64,000 bases of DNA, from positions 1,240,001 to 1,304,000 of the forward strand of contig NZ_JACYXZ010000001.1 of NCBI RefSeq assembly GCF_014842875.1, given 5' to 3'. This document shows, in pieces, positions 62,174-64,000 of this stretch. Below the pieces are notes generated by a model. The model made no database searches. It saw only the letters and a program-made list of their open reading frames with translations, and was not told the origin of the DNA. A program made the translations under genes and the position numbers. The stretch is from Nocardioides donggukensis. Lineage in GTDB: Bacteria > Actinomycetota > Actinomycetes > Propionibacteriales > Nocardioidaceae. The stretch's first letter is position 1; every line of letters starts with the position of its first letter.

Positions 62174-62848
62174 ATCAGCACAGAGCTGCGCATCAACGAC
62201 CGGATCCGGGTGCCCGAGGTCCGGCTCGTGGGCCCCAATGGCGAGACCGTGGGCATCGTCCCCACCGACCAGGCACTCAAGCTGGCCCAGGAGGCCGACC
62301 TGGACCTGGTCGAAGTGGCTCCGACGGCGCGTCCGCCCGTCTGCAAGCTCATGGACTACGGGAAGTTCAAGTACGAGAACGCCCAGAAGGCCCGTGAGGC
62401 ACGGCGGAACCAGACGAACGTGATCATCAAGGAGATGAAGCTTCGTCCCAAGATCGACCAGCACGACTACGAGACGAAGAAGGGCCACGTCGTCCGGTTC
62501 CTCAAGGCCGGTGACAAGGTGAAGATCACGATCATGTTCCGCGGTCGTGAGCAGCACCGCCCCGAGCTCGGCTTCCGACTGCTGCAGAAGCTGGCCGAGG
62601 ACGTCGACGAGCTGGGCTTCGTCGAGAGCTCGCCCAAGCAGGACGGCCGCAACATGGTCATGGTCCTGGGGCCGCACAAGAAGAAGGCCGAGGCCAAGGC
62701 CGAGGTCAAGGCGGCCAAGGAGAGCCGGGCTGCCGAGCGTGCCGCGGAGGCCGCCGAGGAGCGTGCCGAGCGCACCGCGACCCCGCCGGCCGCCCAGAAG
62801 AAGGAGCGTCGCCGCTCCGAGAATCTCGACCCCGACATCGACCTGTGA
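62174..62848 (+). CDS. infC: Translation initiation factor IF-3, AUC start codon
   Basis: Binds the 30S subunit and checks start codons. 224 residues. The N-domain starts [29 protein letters not shown], the linker and C-domain are typical ([42 protein letters not shown]), and the tail is Ala/Glu/Lys-rich. There is no ATG/GTG/TTG start; an ATC at 62174 has AGGAGG 4 nt upstream and begins the family N-terminus. infC of several bacteria uses AUU/AUC for IF-3 autoregulation. Confidence 0.9.
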   Translation: MSTELRINDRIRVPEVRLVGPNGETVGIVPTDQALKLAQEADLDLVEVAPTARPPVCKLMDYGKFKYENAQKAREARRNQTNVIIKEMKLRPKIDQHDYETKKGHVVRFLKAGDKVKITIMFRGREQHRPELGFRLLQKLAEDVDELGFVESSPKQDGRNMVMVLGPHKKKAEAKAEVKAAKESRAAERAAEAAEERAERTATPPAAQKKERRRSENLDPDIDL

Positions 62849-62890
62849 CTCGGGCCTGACCCGGACCTGCAACAGATAGAGAGCAAAGAG

Positions 62891-63085
62891 ATGCCGAAGA
62901 ACAAGACGCACTCCGGTGCCAAGAAGCGTTTCCGGGTGACCGGATCGGGCAAGATCCGCCGCGAGAAGGCCGGTCTGCGCCACAACCTGGAGAAGAAGCC
63001 CTCGAAGATGACCCGCCGCATGTCGGGCACCACCGAGGTGGCCAAGGCCGACGTCAAGCGCGCCAAGAAGCTTCTGGGTCTCTGA
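62891..63085 (+). CDS. rpmI: Ribosomal protein L35
   Basis: 50S subunit protein of 64 residues, [36 protein letters not shown]..., rich in Lys and Arg. Lies 42 nt after infC with GAG-type RBS AGAGAGCAAAGAG before the ATG. Second gene of the infC-rpmI-rplT unit. Confidence 0.97.
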   Translation: MPKNKTHSGAKKRFRVTGSGKIRREKAGLRHNLEKKPSKMTRRMSGTTEVAKADVKRAKKLLGL

Positions 63086-63135
63086 ACCCGATCCGTCCTT
63101 CCCCTGAACTTTTCTAGCACCAAGGAGTTAGCCAC

Positions 63136-63528
63136 GTGGCACGCGTCAAGAGGGCAGTGAACGCCCAGAAGAAGCGTCGGGTCGTCCTCGAGCGGGCGAG
63201 CGGGTACCGCGGCCAGCGGTCCCGGCTCTACCGCAAGGCCAAGGAGCAGGTCACCCACTCGCTGGTCTACAGCTACAACGACCGCCGCAAGAAGAAGGGC
63301 GAGTTCCGCAAGCTCTGGATCCAGCGGATCAACGCCGCCGCCCGGTCGCACGGCATGACCTACAACCGCTTCGTCCAGGGCCTCAAGGCCGCCGGCGTCG
63401 AGGTGGACCGCAAGATCCTCGCCGACCTGGCCGTCAACGACGCCCCGGCGTTCGCCGCGCTGGTCGAGACCGCCAAGTCCGCCCTCCCCGAGGACGTCAA
63501 CGCGCCTCGCGAAGAGGCGTCTGCCTGA
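63136..63528 (+). CDS. rplT: Ribosomal protein L20
   Basis: 50S assembly protein of 130 residues: [43 protein letters not shown] and the C-terminal globular part [55 protein letters not shown] start with AAGGAG 8-9 nt before it. L20 is the usual autoregulator of this operon in some bacteria. Confidence 0.97.
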   Translation: MARVKRAVNAQKKRRVVLERASGYRGQRSRLYRKAKEQVTHSLVYSYNDRRKKKGEFRKLWIQRINAAARSHGMTYNRFVQGLKAAGVEVDRKILADLAVNDAPAFAALVETAKSALPEDVNAPREEASA

Positions 63529-63532
63529 TCAC

Positions 63533-64000
63533 GTGGCGAGCTTCCGCGCCGATCCGATGCCGCTCTCGAGCGGGAACACCCGGGTCAAGAACGCGCGGAA
63601 GCTCGCCCGTCGCTCGTCCCGGGCCGAGCGACGGCAGTTCCTCGCCGACGGCCCGAAGGCGGTCGAGGGGGCCGTCGGGCTCCCCGGCTGCGTGGTCGAG
63701 GTCTTCGCCACCGTCGAGGCGACCACCCGGTACGCCGCGCTGGCGGCCGCCGCCGAGGCGGAGTCGGCCGTCTGGACGCTGGTCGAGGACCGGGCCCTGG
63801 CCTCGCTCAGCGACGCGGTCACCCCGGCGGGTGTGGTCGCGCTGTGCCGGTTCGTCGACCGCCCCCTTCCGCACGTCCTGGACGGCGACCCGCGGCTGGT
63901 CGCCGTGTGCGCCGACGTCCGGGACCCCGGCAACGCTGGCACCGTGATCCGGACCGCGGACGCCGCCGGTGCCGACGCCGTCGTCCTGACCGGCAGCTCG
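63533..64000 (+). CDS. tsnR: SpoU-type rRNA methyltransferase (TsnR-like), cut by the window end
   Basis: RNA 2'-O-methyltransferase of the SPOUT class; the mycobacterial gene after rplT is tsnR. The visible 156 residues show an N-terminal RNA-binding part (PLSSGNTRVKNARKLARRSSRAERRQFLADGPKAVEGAV) and the start of the SPOUT domain (LVAVCADVRDPGNAGTVIRTADAAGADAVVLTGSS), with the conserved Asn-x-Gly (PGNAGTVIR). GTG at 63533 lies 4 nt after the rplT stop. The catalytic knot lies beyond the window. Confidence 0.85.
   Translation, partial: MASFRADPMPLSSGNTRVKNARKLARRSSRAERRQFLADGPKAVEGAVGLPGCVVEVFATVEATTRYAALAAAAEAESAVWTLVEDRALASLSDAVTPAGVVALCRFVDRPLPHVLDGDPRLVAVCADVRDPGNAGTVIRTADAAGADAVVLTGSS

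Overview
The window is about 64 kb of high-GC DNA from the chromosome of an actinobacterium. The gene order and protein types fit a Nocardioides-like member of the Propionibacteriales, but the genus is an inference. The signs are a dcw cluster with sepF, yggT and divIVA/wag31 and no ftsA, a PASTA-domain kinase beside an Rv2175c-type regulator, PriA in place of a plain HisA, DUF3040 and SAV_6107-type proteins, an actinobacterial LexA box, and many genes whose start codon lies 6-7 nt after a TANNNT -10 element (leaderless mRNAs). Most of it is ordinary core chromosome. No IS element, prophage, CRISPR array, tRNA or rRNA gene was seen.

Layout. (1) 1-9.1 kb: aroG-type DAHP synthase (cut by the window edge), an EamA exporter, endonuclease IV, a PknL-like kinase, a LysM/transglycosylase and an Rv2175c-like regulator. 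A secreted guanyl-specific ribonuclease with its barstar inhibitor follows, then a polyprenyl diphosphate synthase and metF. Apart from the RNase/barstar pair this follows mycobacterial gene order around pknL. (2) 9.1-11.4 kb: an FAD oxidoreductase, an ArsC/Spx-like protein and a YbaK-type deacylase. (3) 11.4-18.6 kb: an SOS-type region. A perfect LexA palindrome precedes DUF6504, a HEPN protein, the error-prone polymerase DnaE2, a methyltransferase and Pol IV. Tandem repeats are dense here, including one inside dnaE2, and no imuA'/imuB is present. (4) 18.7-24.1 kb: a DUF3040 membrane protein, and on the other strand a moxR-DUF58-transglutaminase operon. (5) 24.3-43.5 kb: the division and wall cluster mraZ, a small membrane protein, rsmH, ftsL, ftsI, murE, murF, mraY, murD, ftsW, murG, murC, ftsQ, ftsZ, pgeF, yggS, sepF, yggT, divIVA, mostly with overlapping stop/start codons. 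(6) 43.6-52.6 kb: a DksA-type zinc-finger protein with a histone-H1-like tail, lspA, rluD, a GNAT-chorismate mutase fusion, dnaE1 and two envelope proteins. (7) 52.6-59.0 kb: a second YbaK protein, a Lon-N-domain protein, and hisD-C-B-H-priA-hisF. (8) 59.0-64 kb: a P-loop kinase, a PLP-barrel enzyme and a membrane protein with overlapping ends, an SseB-like protein, then infC-rpmI-rplT with an attenuator-type leader and an AUC start codon, and the beginning of an rRNA methyltransferase gene.

Working together. Region 5 makes UDP-MurNAc-pentapeptide (MurC, D, E, F), lipid I and II (MraY, MurG), polymerises it at the septum (FtsW, FtsI), and builds the Z ring and polar scaffold (FtsZ, SepF, FtsQ, FtsL, DivIVA). 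The PASTA kinase of region 1 probably senses wall fragments. Region 3 would act under DNA damage, when LexA is cleaved.

The items most worth a second look are the HEPN-DnaE2-Pol IV SOS region without ImuB, the repeat element within dnaE2, the RNase/barstar insertion, the GNAT-chorismate mutase fusion, the 23-bp inverted repeat before ftsZ, the folded leader before rsmH, and the infC leader with its AUC start.
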